A stretch of 64,000 bases of DNA from Cyathus striatus (lineage: Eukaryota; Basidiomycota; Agaricomycetes; Agaricales; Nidulariaceae), in assembly GCA_025738555.1 (NCBI GenBank), contig JAOVFP010000002.1, positions 6,138,001-6,202,000 on the forward strand, read 5' to 3'. This document shows positions 10,521 through 22,100 of this stretch, one piece after another. Positions within the stretch are counted from its first letter, which is position 1; every line of letters starts with the position of its first letter. A program made the translations under genes and the position numbers. The notes under the pieces were generated by a model. That model saw only the letters and a list, made by a program, of their open reading frames with translations, was not told where the DNA came from and searched no databases.

Positions 10521-11110
10521 TCACGATGTACCTCCCCTGTGGGTCCCAGAAGCGTGTCCAGCAAGCACAGGGTGGGGGAGGGGGGCGGCAAGGGGGAAGA
10601 GGATCTCGGGGTTTAATGGAGCGAGGAGGAAGGCTGGGTTGGGATATGGTTTTTAGGGTGGGATTGTGGGAGGCTAGAGAGGGCGGGGGTTGTCCCTCGA
10701 ACTCGAGATGAATTCGGCATAATCTCGTCATAAAGAGGTTCTATGGCGCAGAAACCTCACATCTCGGAGGGTCTTCGTCAAGCTTGGAAACAGCATCATG
10801 CCGGACCGCCAGCTGCATAGTGATTTGGAGAACTTGTAACGAGAGCGCGTATGGGGTACGGGATGCTCGAGCGCTCACTGTCGCCGTCGCTCAGCCTTTC
10901 CCTATGCACAGATGTCTCCTCTGCATTTCGCCACTTGCCAACGTCTCGCCTTCCAAGTGTAGTACGCACTACAAACGCGTCTTGACTCGCGCCCTACACT
11001 GGCCCTAATGATGGCTACTCAAAGACAGCTATGCTTCTGTCTTATTCGAACCTCAAAACCCAATGCCGCCATAGTTCAGCGCGAGCAGCTAGGAAGGGAC
11101 ACCTTCCCAC
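10521..11110 (+). other. Unidentified block shared by units 1 and 2
   Basis: This stretch matches 14611-15215 at many points, for example CTCAGAAACCTCACATCTCGG-like and ACTACAAACGCGTCTTGACT-like strings, ending at AGGAAGGGA. It carries stops in all frames and its origin was not recognised. It lies between the kinase-like and CHS5-like fragments, so it may be a further part of a chimeric captured segment. Confidence 0.6.
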
Positions 11111-11174
11111 CTCACCTTTACGCGTACTAACAATCCTCTCCCTCCTCCCCTCTCATCTTGCATTAACACCTTGT

Positions 11175-11735
11175 AATGTAGATACTACTCTCAGCTAGGC
11201 GAACAAGCTCACGTGATCGACTTCCTCAGTTCGAATCTAATCCCGCCAGGCGCAACAGCCGGCTCGATTATCAACATCTCATTGCACCAAAACCACGCCG
11301 GGGGCAGGGAGCGCGATTTGGAATGTTAGAAGTTGCAAGGTGCTATTATGGAGAAGTTTGGTGTCCAGAAGTCTGAGCTTCCCGTTTTAACCGTATGTCC
11401 TCTCCTTTCCTCTCCTCCTACCCAACTCAACTCATACCTTCATACTGCTATCGTAGCTGTGCAACGTAACCCAAACATTCGCCACCCTCGAGTGACCCGG
11501 CCTCTCCGCCACCAGCAAACTCCTTAGACATCTACAGAACAACACCCGCCTCGCCTCAATCCCCTCCCTACCCATAAACACATACACCAAGCTATCCCAC
11601 CTCGAGCTTAACACGGACTACATCTTCTAACTGATCCTCCACGTGCGTATGCACACTAGCACCTCTGGCATTGGCTTGTGTTTCGGGACCGTTGCTGACG
11701 AGGCATGGTTGGAGCCGTCTGGCTATCTGTGAAAC
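11175..11735 (+). pseudogene. CHS5-like N-terminal fragment (Chs5 exomer/chitin-biosynthesis protein)
   Basis: Successive frames read SQLGEQAHVIDFLSSNLIPP, then GATAGSIINISLHQNHA, a block ending GAIMEKFGVQKSELPVLT, then NVTQTFATLEW and finally SGIGLCFGTVADEAWLE. This order matches the N-terminal oligomerisation segment and the fibronectin type III domain of fungal Chs5, which organises the exomer coat for chitin synthase export. Intron-like gaps are visible near 11390-11455 and 11635. Several stops and frameshifts disrupt it, and the BRCT and C-terminal parts are absent. It occurs only in unit 1. Confidence 0.75.
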
Positions 11736-11997
11736 AAGTACAAAACTCACGAGATCTATAAGGATTAACTCTCTAGTTATTGTTTAGCACTGACATGCTA
11801 CCCGGTGATGATATTCTCTGCATGTACGGTCAACAAAATAGATACAGCTAGCTGGTATCTTCACTACTTGTCTATGTCAAGGTCTTCCAACCCCAAGTAT
11901 ACATGTAGTAAATAGTCGCGCAAAAAATAAAGCCCTATCCATACCAAACATGGAAGAAAGTAGTTTACATAGAAGCCAGCGAGATAGTCAGGAGCGA

Positions 11998-13365
11998 TCA
12001 CCCCCCAGTCATTATTTCAATCTTTATGCCTAATTCCTCTCCGAGGCTCTTGAGTGATCTGGCCTTGGCATCCGAAATATTTGTGGTACTAGAACATTTG
12101 ACAGACAATAATGGAAGCGCAATTTGCCCCATAACAGAGGCAGCTGCTCTAGAATGCATAACCGCAATCAGAGATGGCATGAATTCTTCTTCTTCCAAAT
12201 CACCGCGGAATTTCAACTGTTGTAAGGAGGGAAGCAAATTTTCAGTTGCTGAAAGACCATCCGATTTCCAGATCAGCGGCAAAAGAACGGCATCCCAAGA
12301 TGAATCTGTGCCCACAAATGAAAGTTCTTCTACACTATGAAGTATTTCTGCTACTTCGATAAAGAAGTCTTCTGAACAACAGTCCAAATGTAACTGCTTG
12401 ATGGTTGATGCGGATGTGTTAATCATGGACCAAATAACATGTTCTTCTCGAATGTCGTCGGAAATTTGAATATTCAAGAGAGAGGGTGCACAGATTGTCC
12501 AGTTTTTAGGAAAGTAGCTTTCAAATAGCTCGAGAGCTTTAAAGGTATGTAACGAGGGAAGTGTTATGACTGAAGGAATATGTGATAATTGATCCCCGGA
12601 AATATCAGTGCTCTCCAAAGTTAGCACTTCTAGAGATGACATAGTAGAAAGTATTGAGGGAATTCGATCTGACTTTATGAAACAATTCCGAAGTGAAAGT
12701 CTCTTTACTTTTGTCCAAGGGAAATGATCGCAGTCACGGACATAAGCGAGAGCGCTTGATCTTACGAACGTTAAATCCTCAAGTGCGGTTGCGCTTTGGA
12801 AGAGATCAAAAGGAAAGCTACCCAATCCATATATGACCAGTTTACGGAGTTGCGCAAGTCCACGTTGGTCAATCGAGTTCTTCAACGATGACGTGGATGC
12901 AAGATAGCTAAGAAGTTCTGCATGAACTGTAATTGAGATCCAGCGATCTGCATGGTCCGCTATATCTGTATATATGATGAAAGGGAATTTCTTCCGGTCT
13001 CTTTGAGGGTTGAGAATAAAGATGGAAAGGGGCGCCGTTCCTGAAAACTTAAGGCATTCCTGAACACGCAGAGCGACAGTGTCTTTGTTGGAGTGTGTCC
13101 AATCCACTTCAAATTTACACCATAGTTTTGGGATGCTCCTCACAACCCTCTGCCAGTGTATGCAGACTTCCTGTAAGCACCAAATAAGAGCAGCGGAGGA
13201 GCTAATTTTGATGGGATCGCAGCATACTAAATGAACAAATATTTCCGCAAGAAGTTCGTTTGCTAGCCGTAGTATAGGTGGTCTACTTACAGGTTAGTAA
13301 ATGAGGTACATTAAAAGAGTTTAAACTTACTTGAAGTATGAGGGTACAACCTCAGAACTTGTCAT
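11998..13365 (-). CDS. F-box-like/leucine-rich protein (unit 2)
   Basis: Likely substrate adaptor of an SCF ubiquitin ligase. The start ATG at 13365 opens a micro-exon (MTSSEVVPSYF) ending in a phase-2 GTAAGT donor; the second exon opens PPILRLANELLAEIF followed by VHLVCCDPI, the F-box helix that binds Skp1, and then the Trp-rich CLQEVCIHWQRVVRSIPKLW. The rest, about 380 residues, is a leucine-rich run (SIDQRGLAQLRKLVIYGLGS, LPSLHTFKALELF, VEELSFVGTD) resembling irregular LRRs that would bind the target. No stop interrupts it, so it is probably functional. It diverges from a degenerate MetAP copy starting near 13715. Target unknown. Confidence 0.85.
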
Positions 13366-13719
13366 CCCAAAAGTTCGCGCAAATCGCGGAGAAATTTGGG
13401 AGAAATGCCGCTAGTGAGGCGAGGAATGTCGGATGAGATCAAGATGGGACCCTCACAAAGACGTTCAGAGATAGGTCAACACTTGAATGGTATGCTAACT
13501 GTAAAGATTGATGAATTAGGGGTGATCTCGGCGCACTCAGCAATTGGAGTAACTAAGTATGGTCGGATTGAACGTTGTTGGAACGTTTACTTCAGGTTGG
13601 TTTCGATGTAAGTATTTGTACGAAAGGTCGTTGATAAACAAGTTATGTACAAGACAAAGTTCACGTGTATGTGACCAGAAATGTCATGCTAACTGAATCT
13701 CCCTCGTCGCCAGGCTCGG

Positions 13720-14280
13720 TTCGTCGGCGCTCCTCGCCCTTTCCGTGACTCTTTACCCAATCTCCACCAGACATCCCAGATAGACTCATGCGACTTCTAG
13801 GTCCACAGTGTTATTCTACCAGAAAGAACCATTCATCTTCGGCTAGGCCACACATGAAAAGCTCGATAGTACAGGTGAGTATGGCAGGCCGACGCCGGGG
13901 TCTGGAGACAAGCATATTGTTGGGCAGGTAGAACAAGAGCGGAATTAGAGGCAGCAAGTTAGCGAGGGATATAAGGGAATTTTATAGGTCGTTAATCGAA
14001 GTACTGATTCAACTCGTTGCTCTTGCCTGACATGTTGAACTAGGTTGGTGTTCCTGCGAACTCAATAAATGAAGCTGTTCATGAATATATCCTCTCCACT
14101 GATGTACGGTAGATTTCAAGACAATGTTAGTCCAAGGAATTTATCATTTGCCCGGTGAATAATGGCATTGTTCACAGCATACCCGAGGAGTGAGCACTTG
14201 CTCGGTTATCTTGTGTTTACACTGACCATAGAAACGTAGGCGGCGGCTGGAGGACGGAGGGCCCAGGTTGATTGATATGC
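13720..14280 (+). pseudogene. Degenerate methionine aminopeptidase copy (unit 2)
   Basis: Blocks of the intact gene recur in order: CTCGCCCTTTC, CCATTCATCTTCGGC, AAAAGCTCGATAGTACAGG, then TTGGTGTTCCTGCGAACTCAA, AATGAAGCTGTTCATGAATA and a block near ATTGTTCACAGCATACCCGA. It therefore reaches further than the unit-1 copy, through the second and third exons of the model gene and into the start of the fourth. Many indels and stops break the frame, and all metal-ligand exons are missing. It keeps the head-to-head position to the F-box gene at 11998-13365. Confidence 0.88.
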
Positions 14281-14324
14281 CCAAACACGCCAACATGAAG
14301 AGACTACGAGTCTATCATCATCGT

Positions 14325-14610
14325 GTCTCTCACGCGTGCGCCCAACACTCAACTACAACCTCTTCAAAAACCTCTTCGCGTACAACCCCGACAGCAGGCT
14401 AACCGTGCGCTGTTTCATATGTCATTCTAGGAAGGATGGGGACATTATTGGAAGTACGTCTCTCCTTACTATTTCCCTACTTCACCTTCACCCTCCTTTA
14501 TTTTACTTCTATCTTCCTCCTCCTTTCTTCCACTAACACCTCCCCTAGTGCGTTCTCCCCAATCCCAACCCACCGGATCCCCACACAGACGCGTAACGTA
14601 AGATGAAACA
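14325..14610 (+). pseudogene. Second copy of the CDK8/SSN3-like kinase C-terminal fragment (unit 2)
   Basis: One frame reads NYNLFKNLFAYNPDSRLTVR, matching the unit-1 fragment and kinase subdomain XI. After an intron-like gap the sequence resumes as SAFSPIPTHRIPTQ and then stops. The copy is degenerate and lacks the rest of the kinase. Because both units join MetAP to kinase at a similar place, the join probably formed before the two units were duplicated. Confidence 0.6.
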
Positions 14611-15881
14611 CCGAGCACGACGCCCCTCCCCTCTGCGCTCCAGCAGCCTGGCTAGCAAGCACTGAGTAGGGAGGGGGGCAGCAAAGGGAGGGGTGGATCT
14701 CGGGGTCCACTGGGGCTGGTATATGAGTGGGGTGCGAGGGAGGAGGCTAGGTCAGGATAGAGTTTTTTAGGGTGGCCTGTGGGAGGGGGGGATGTTAAGG
14801 ATTGTCCCTCGAAGTTCGAAGTCGGACGGAATTCAGCATAATCTTGTCATGAAGAGGCTTGATGGCTCGGAAACCTCACATCTCGGATGCTCTTCGTCGA
14901 GCCTGGAAATAGTATCGCGCTGGACTGTCAGCTGCATAGTGACGCGGGGAACTTGCAGCGAGAACACATGCGACTCACAGGAATGCTTGGGCGCTCGCTG
15001 TCGCTGTCGCTCGGGCCCTCCGCCTTTCACTGAGTACCGATGCCTCATCTGTATTTCGCCACTTGCCAATGTCTCGTATTCCAAGCGTGGTACGCACTAC
15101 AAACGCGTCTTGACTTGCGACTTACACTGGCCCTAGTGATAGCTGTTCGACTCGAACTCGAACCTCAAAACCCAACACTACCGTTCAGCGTGAGCGGTTA
15201 GGAAGGGATATAGCTCCAGCTAGAGGAGGTGGCCGAGGTGGTCGTGACCATGAAAGCCGAGGAGCCATGCAAGAAAGAGAATGCACACAACGCACTACAT
15301 GTCTTAGTTTAAAACGAGCATATATAGGCTGAAAGTGACCAACAAGCGGTACGTTCGCCCTCTGGTTTCTTTTCAAACCTTGCTACACGCTCCATATCCC
15401 TTGCCACGAAGCAGTCGCGCTACGCCGAGTGAAATTTGTAGCATGCTTGGTTGTACGTACCCCCATAATCCGACTCCGCAAACTGCATCTTTTATTGAAC
15501 AACAAGTTACAATCAATGGCTCAGTTCTCACCGAGGTGGTGGTCGTGGAGCATCTGACCCTCAGTAACTCACCCACTCTTGTCTTGCTTGGCAAGCTCAC
15601 AATGCACTTACCTAGTCATTGTCTCGAGCTGGGCTGTGCAGCTTGTGGTAGCCCTACGATCAGCATGTACTAATGTAGTTGTTGTACCAGATTTGATTAA
15701 TTGGATTCCCATTAAAAGCTGTTCTAAGAGTATTGACTGAGCTCAAATAACACTTCCACTTAATAAGATGATGCAATTAGATGAGGATCGTTAAAATGCT
15801 TTAGTGATAGAATGTATATACAGGCTTTGGGTAAAGAAATTGGCACAGGAGGATATGATAAGAAGTCTCAATGACCGTGAT
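14611..15881 (+). other. Non-coding/degenerate tail of unit 2
   Basis: Positions 14611-15215 match the unit-1 block at 10521-11110. Beyond AGGAAGGGATA the two units diverge. A short Gly/Arg-rich reading (ARGGGRGGR) occurs near 15215 and a 112-codon ORF at 15335-15673 has no recognised similarity. No intact gene is supported. Confidence 0.55.
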
Positions 15882-17302
15882 TCAATATGATGGTAGTACA
15901 TGATGTATCTCAACCTTTATTCCTAATTCCTCTCCAAGGCTAACGAGTGAAGTCAAGGATGTGCCATAGAACCTATCACATGGATCCCAAACATTACACC
16001 TGACAGCCACCAAAGGAAAGGAAGTCAGTGAAGATATCTGCTCTTCCACAGTGATAGTCGTTGATCTGGAGCGCATACACTCTATGAGGAATGGCACATA
16101 GTTGTCCTCATCTGGAGGGGACAGGAAACGTGGATGGATCACCAGCTTCCGTAAGGAGGGTAGCAAGTGGAAACCCTTTGGATTCGCGATTGGATCCCTT
16201 ATCAATAATGAAACAATGGTTTTGTTCATCTTCAAGTTTGTCAGTGATAGTTCTTCAATACCAGGAAGTAGTTCAGCAACTTCAAGAAAAAATGGTGTTG
16301 AACAGTTATTTATCTTCAGAGTCTTGATATTCGAAGTTTGAAACATGTGTGACATAGATTCAAAGTCTTTGATATCATATATAATATGAAGGTTGGTAAG
16401 AGATGGTGTATGAAATGTACGCCAGTACTGATGTGTGTACCCGCCCTCTGGTTCAGACCACTGGCAAATGGTAAAGGAATGCAATGATGGAAGAGATACG
16501 ATCAAATCCTGGGGTAGTGACTTAAGTACAACGTTGTTCCCTTTCCAAATGAGCTCTTCTAGAGCGGATGATATCCCACGAAATATAGGAATGGCGTTTC
16601 CATGGAAGGAGCAATTATTCACTGTGAGTTTCTTCAGTCTGGCCCAAGGAAAATTTGAATAATCACAGGAAGCAATTAGATCACATAAAGTGACATCGTC
16701 GAGAGCAGGCATACTGTTTGCACAGTGACCAAAGATGTCCAGGAAAGGCTTATCCATAATTCCTCCATCACCTAATTCTGAACCTAAGACTGCCAGTTTG
16801 CGCAGCCGACCAAGTCCTTTCTGTTTAATGGCATTGATCATTGAGGTGTTGAACTTGTTCATGGTAGATTTAAGTAGCTCGACGCAGACTGAAAATGAAA
16901 TCCAGCGATCCGCGTGGTTTATTAAGTCATTCAGCATTATATTGGGAAAACTCCCGTATTTCAAGGAGATTGTAAGCGGGGCTTTTCCCGAGAGCTTCAT
17001 ACATAACTGAAAATGTTGAAACGTGAGAAGTGCCTCGTAATGGAAGTCCCAGATATTGGATTCGAATGAGCACCAAAGTAATGGGGTGCTTCTTGCCACC
17101 CTTCGCCAGCGTTTACAAACTAGTTGCAAGTTCCAGATAGGATCATCTCTTTCATGTACGATACCCAAGCGGATGGGTCTGGAACACACATAACCGAATA
17201 TTTCAGATAGAATTTCGTCTGGGAGTTTGTCTATGTGTGTACTATTTACAAGTTTGTAAGCGAGATGCTAGCTGAGCTCTAAAGACCAACTCACTCTCCC
17301 AT
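15882..17302 (-). CDS. F-box-like/leucine-rich protein (unit 3)
   Basis: Likely SCF substrate adaptor. The start ATG at 17302 (MGD) gives a very short first exon with a GTGAGT donor in phase 2; an in-frame TGA lies just upstream, which fixes the start. The second exon begins THIDKLPDEILSEIFGYVCS followed by RPIRLG, an F-box core, and then NLQLVCKRWRRVARSTPLLW. About 370 residues of irregular leucine-rich sequence follow (AIKQKGLGRLRKLAVLGSEL; LPSLHSFTICQW; IEELSLTNLKMN) with a C-terminal LVSLGEELGIKVEI segment shared with the other paralogues. The frame is intact. It is divergently transcribed from the intact MetAP gene, 301 bp away. Confidence 0.88.
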
Positions 17303-17603
17303 TCTCTCAGATGATCAAAAAGGCTCAGCCTCCGCGGGTGGAAGTGACAAGATTTAAAGGACTTGGACTACGCTGTCGTAGCCTGTAGGCGCTGACTGAA
17401 AGAGGCGTTGTTGCAACGCTGTTGGAACGTGAAATGTCGTGAATCGATAAAAGTATTTGCACGAGAGGTCGTTGATAAATAAGTTATATGACTAAATCAC
17501 GTGTTTGTGACGCGCGCGCAAGAGCATCATCTCAACTTGATCTCAACAATTCTGCTTCACTCCAGCTTCAACCGCTAAACTTTCCACATCATATATAGCT
17601 TAC
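17303..17603. promoter_or_regulatory. Shared divergent promoter region, F-box (-) / MetAP (+)
   Basis: The two start codons face away from each other across 301 bp. Corresponding gaps of similar size exist in units 1 and 2. No specific factor site was identified, so a bidirectional promoter is inferred from position only. Confidence 0.4.
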
Positions 17604-18928
17604 ATGTTCCATCGCACTCGTCGCGCTCTTCGCCCTTTCATCTCTACGAGGCATTCTCCTCATCGTACAGTCCCTCACAGGAAATATACTACCACACAGA
17701 TAGACCCAGACGACTTTGGGGCTTACAGCGTCATTCTACCAGAAGAGCCGTTCATCTTCGGCGTAGACCACATACTACCTCGTCCAGTACCAGCACACAT
17801 CAAGAAACCTAAATACGCGGACAAAAAGCTTGATAGTACTGGTGAGTATGGAGGGCCGACACCGGAAGCAAGGATATCATTAGGCGGTGAGGACGAGAGT
17901 GGGATTAGAGAGGCAGCAAGGTTAGCGAGAGACGTCAGGGAGTTTGCTGGGACTTTAGTAAAAGTATGGCTTCAATCTATTCTCTTTCTATCTGTGAAAA
18001 CTCTAACACGTTGAATCAGGTTGGTGTTACTACGAATTCAATAGACGAAGCTGTTCATGAATATATTCTCTCACACGGTGCATATCCCTCTCCACTGATG
18101 TACTCTGGCTTCCCAAGATCATGCTGCACGAGGTAATTTCAACAAAAGACACTGTTAGTCTACGAGATTTATCGTTTCCAGCGTGAATAATGTCATTGTT
18201 CACGGTATACCCGACGAGTGAGCACTTTACACTATCTCTTTGGATTTATATTGACCTGGGGATGTAGGCGGCCACTGGAGGACGGAGACATAATAAACAT
18301 TGATATTACAGTTTACCTAAATGGATACCACGGGGACACATCACAGACCTTCCTTGCCGGAGACGTCGTACGTCTCCCCTCCTCCATATTGCCTACCTAC
18401 TCACCCATCCCATTCCTCAGGACAACCAAGGAAGAGAGCTAGTCCAAATAACAACAGACGTTCTCAACGCCGCAACCTCCATCTGTGGCCCAGGCGTCGC
18501 ATTCAAAACCATCGGAAAAGTGATCCACGCGTTACTTAGAGACAAGCCATTTAGCGTGTCGCCATATTTTACAGGCCATGGAATCGGGAAGCTATTTCAT
18601 ACGTCGCCATGGATAATACATCATCGTAAGGCTGTGTCTATTGTTGCTCTCTGGTGTCGCTAACGCGGTTGTACGCGTGATAGGAAACGAAGATCCTGGT
18701 GTTATGATGCCTGGACACTGCTTTACAATCGAGGTAAGAGTATTTTGTCTCTCTGAATAAGTCAGTCATCTTACGAATCCTCAGCCTGCTATAATACAAG
18801 GACGACATCCAAGCGCGTGGTTGTTCCCAGACGGATGGACAGCTTCTACCGAAAACTGTGCGAGAGCAGCGCAAGCAGAGCACATGGTTCTTATAACTGA
18901 GAATGGAGCAGACGTTCTTACGAAGTAG
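17604..18928 (+). CDS. Methionine aminopeptidase type I, mitochondrial-type (MetAP1D-like)
   Basis: Removes the initiator methionine from nascent proteins. Seven exons (17604-17963, 18020-18132, 18182-18217, 18268-18367, 18421-18625, 18684-18733, 18785-18928) total 1,008 nt, encoding 335 residues with consistent phases. The Arg-rich start [20 protein letters not shown] looks like a mitochondrial targeting peptide. Metal ligands of the pita-bread fold are present: Asp in IINIDITVY, Asp in [10 protein letters not shown], His in [10 protein letters not shown], Glu in HCFTIEPAI and Glu in [13 protein letters not shown]; the substrate-side His is in VIVHGIPDE. It is the intact parent of two degenerate 5' copies upstream. 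It converges with Nup188, leaving about 195 bp between stops. Confidence 0.95.
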
Positions 18929-19122
18929 CACTTGTCATGGAGGATAAACCCAACAGCATCGATACCTTACTGTATACCTTATTCCAGCACGTTTGGCATG
19001 TACCATATATTAAACAACAAAGAAAAAGAGATGAGGATATGATACTCTACTGTACATGTAAATAAAATACTCTACTTTTGCTTGGAAGGGAAAGCCAATT
19101 CCAGCGCGACGAACCAATCCGT

Positions 19123-22100
19123 TTATTGCGACGTCAATATCCTCTCGTGCATAAATGTTAGTAGCACCTGCGTCAAATCCACCGGGTCCACCTTCCCACC
19201 AATGACGGCATTACTCTTAGGAATCACTGCCTTAGTTTTAGTCAATAATGCCTGCAAATCGCCCAACAAGTCGCCTCCCGTCATGCCCCTCCTCACCCTC
19301 TCAGCGAGGGATAACGCGGCCCTTGGCCTCCTATCCTTATTCTCATTCGTACTCGCACGTGCGATATCCATAGCATCATCCTCCGCATCCGCATTGGTAT
19401 GCTCATTTTCTGGCTTAGAAAGCCACATGGCGAGTTGGGTTACAGAGTAGAGGAGGATAGATTCAAGATTTCGTCGAGCCGTGAGGACGCCCTGGCGAAC
19501 ATCTAAAGGAGGAATGACTTCTGCAGGAGCGCTGGATAGAGTGATTAAGCTCTGTCCTCCTGGGCGGCTGACAAGTTCGCGTAGAACGTCTAATGTAGAG
19601 TTTCCGAGCTCGAGGAGGGTGCCTAGCGATGCTGGTTCACCTAACATAACCCTAGATTGCTTTAGAGACGAGTTAGATGAATTGTATAAGAATTGAAGGC
19701 TAAGGAACGTACCGGAGCAATAAGCGCCTCGCTTATGGGCCAATCCTCCTGTGCGCTTAATAGGACAACTTCTGCACGACTGATAGCCACAAGCGTCCCT
19801 ATAACATTACTCGATATCCTGAACAATCGATGCACAAGCTGAGCAATCATGGGCCACTTCAGGGGGTCGCTGGCAGAGCTGTTATGCTCCTTTTCTAACA
19901 GCATCCGTTCCTCATTCGTCACTGGCTCCAGCAAGCTGGCGATATGATTGGGATGTGTGATAGCGTAATTAAGTTGCTGAACGAGTAAAAGAGCATGGGT
20001 CGTGAAGACTCGGAGTACCCTGTTGACGGCTGGATTCGAGTTGGCAGCCGAGGGAGCACTGGCGGCGATAGCATAGAAAAGATTGACTACCTGTTCAATC
20101 TCTTCGATGAGAGCTGTCGTAATAGTATCACCAATTGTCCATGAAAGTGCCTTGGAGATCTGGTCGCCATACAATTGTACGAAGGCGCAAGCTTCAGCGT
20201 CGAAGTAGTGATTGTGCTTTCCGAGAGCATTTACAACAGCGGCAACGATTGAAACCATCGAGCAGTAGGCAACGTGTGCGGGACTACGCTCTCCAGGAAG
20301 TTCAGGTATTGACACGGCGACCATTCCAGCACTGATAGCGGAGGTGATGAAGTTGTTACTGTACGCAGTCAATACACCTTCACTTGCTAGTCTCTCTGCA
20401 GCTGAGTGATTACTCGCAAGCGCCATATGGAACTGGAGAATATGTGGACCATAAAGAGGTTGTTTGCGAGCCAGTAAGAGTGGCATGTCAGTCAAGCCAA
20501 CAAGGTCGATGTGAACGTAAAGATCAAGACTGGCACGAATAACATCTGTTTCCTGGCAGCGAGCCAACCAGAGCGTCGAAGAAAGCGTGATGTCTGGCTT
20601 TATGGATTGCTCGAAAACAGCAACTAAAAGCTGGAGGTCTCTATCAAGATCAACGTCCATCCTAGTCCGTGCCGAATTGAGGACTACTCGAAGTGCATCA
20701 ATAACGAGGTTAAGAGCTGATTCTATCATTCCCGTGATAATCAACCGATGCTCTCCAGACACTGCCTTAGTTTTGGGTCTTCGAAGAAGATTCCTACTTC
20801 TCCGTACGCAGAAATAGACGATTTGTAACAAGACCCGATGGAACGGAATTGACAGATTTCCAATGAACGAGCTGGCAGGCGACTGTGCTTCATTAAGGAT
20901 TATGCCTTGCACACTGTGGACAATCTCGACAAAGGACTGGGTCTCCTGGGGTTTCTCTGACGTAGGGAACCAGACGACCTCTAGGATTGCAAGAAGTAGC
21001 GACAACCGCGTCCCATGGATAGTCGCCATCATGTCTCCTGAACGATCTTCCTTAGCTAACGCGTCTGAGATTGAAGAAGCAACAGAGAGTAAAATAGGCT
21101 GAACGGTAGCATCTCCACGAAGGTAAGATGCCACTTGACGAAGCAAGAACTCCCAAGATTCGGCCAACACCCTCTGTGTATGTGACAAGGATAAGTTCAG
21201 GTTGACTGATAGTAGCTGCTTTTCTGCAACGTCATTAGGGTTCTCCATTTCATCAATTGCATGAGGATATGCATGCATGCGACTTCTCAACAACACCACC
21301 GAGAAGGCGAATTGGTCACCGAACTCTCGTTCCGTAATAGGCACTTGTGATTCTAACTGTTCCACCGTAAGTCCAGGGAAGTCGACTTTGAATACCTCCT
21401 CTAAGCTATCATACAATTGAGGTGAGTAGGAACTTGGCGCAGCCTCCGACAACAAGTCAGTGAGCTGATCGTGAGATTTGAAATGAGGCTCGATTTTTTG
21501 GAAGCTTTGAGGTTTAGGTGGCGGTGCTTTGTCAGAGGCATGCAGCTGTCGGTGTGCATCGATGTCGAGACCAATAATGTGCACAGCATAGGATTTGACC
21601 ATGGTACGGTAACAGTGCATGCTCACCGCATCATGAAGCTCGGAGTGTTTGACGCCATCAACAACAGCATACGCCGAAGTCTCATAGTCGGGGACAGGCC
21701 CAACCTCCGCACACGTAACACCAACAATTTGATCCCAGAACTCAGAGTTAGCACGAAGCTTCTCCAACACCGTTTTGTGCTCCAAACCATGCTGCCAGAC
21801 CATGTCTAGGAAGCGCATGACAGAAGCCAAAAGCTCGGGGTTAGCCTCCCACATATCCTCCCAGTTGGCGAGAACGTCTCTTGCCACACTGATGGCGGTA
21901 TTTTGAGAAGTTCCCTTTTCCTGGGCACTTTTATCATTGACATCTGGGGTACGGAATCGACCGGTCACAAACAAGCTGGCCAGCGCAGGCTCCCGGTCTA
22001 CTGCCAGCGAAATGAAGTTCCAGATGGCGTTTCGGAGAGATAGGTCATCGAACGGGTGTTGAACAATGCTAACCAGGGAACTAACAGTGGCTTCAGGATC

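Noticed and set aside
11735..11800. CTAGT near 11795 as a possible Helitron 3' end
   Set aside because: No convincing upstream hairpin and no matching 5' TC end; kept only as a test in the gene-capture finding.
15335..15673. 112-codon ORF in the tail of unit 2
   Set aside because: No similarity, no codon pattern, and it lies in degenerate duplicated sequence.
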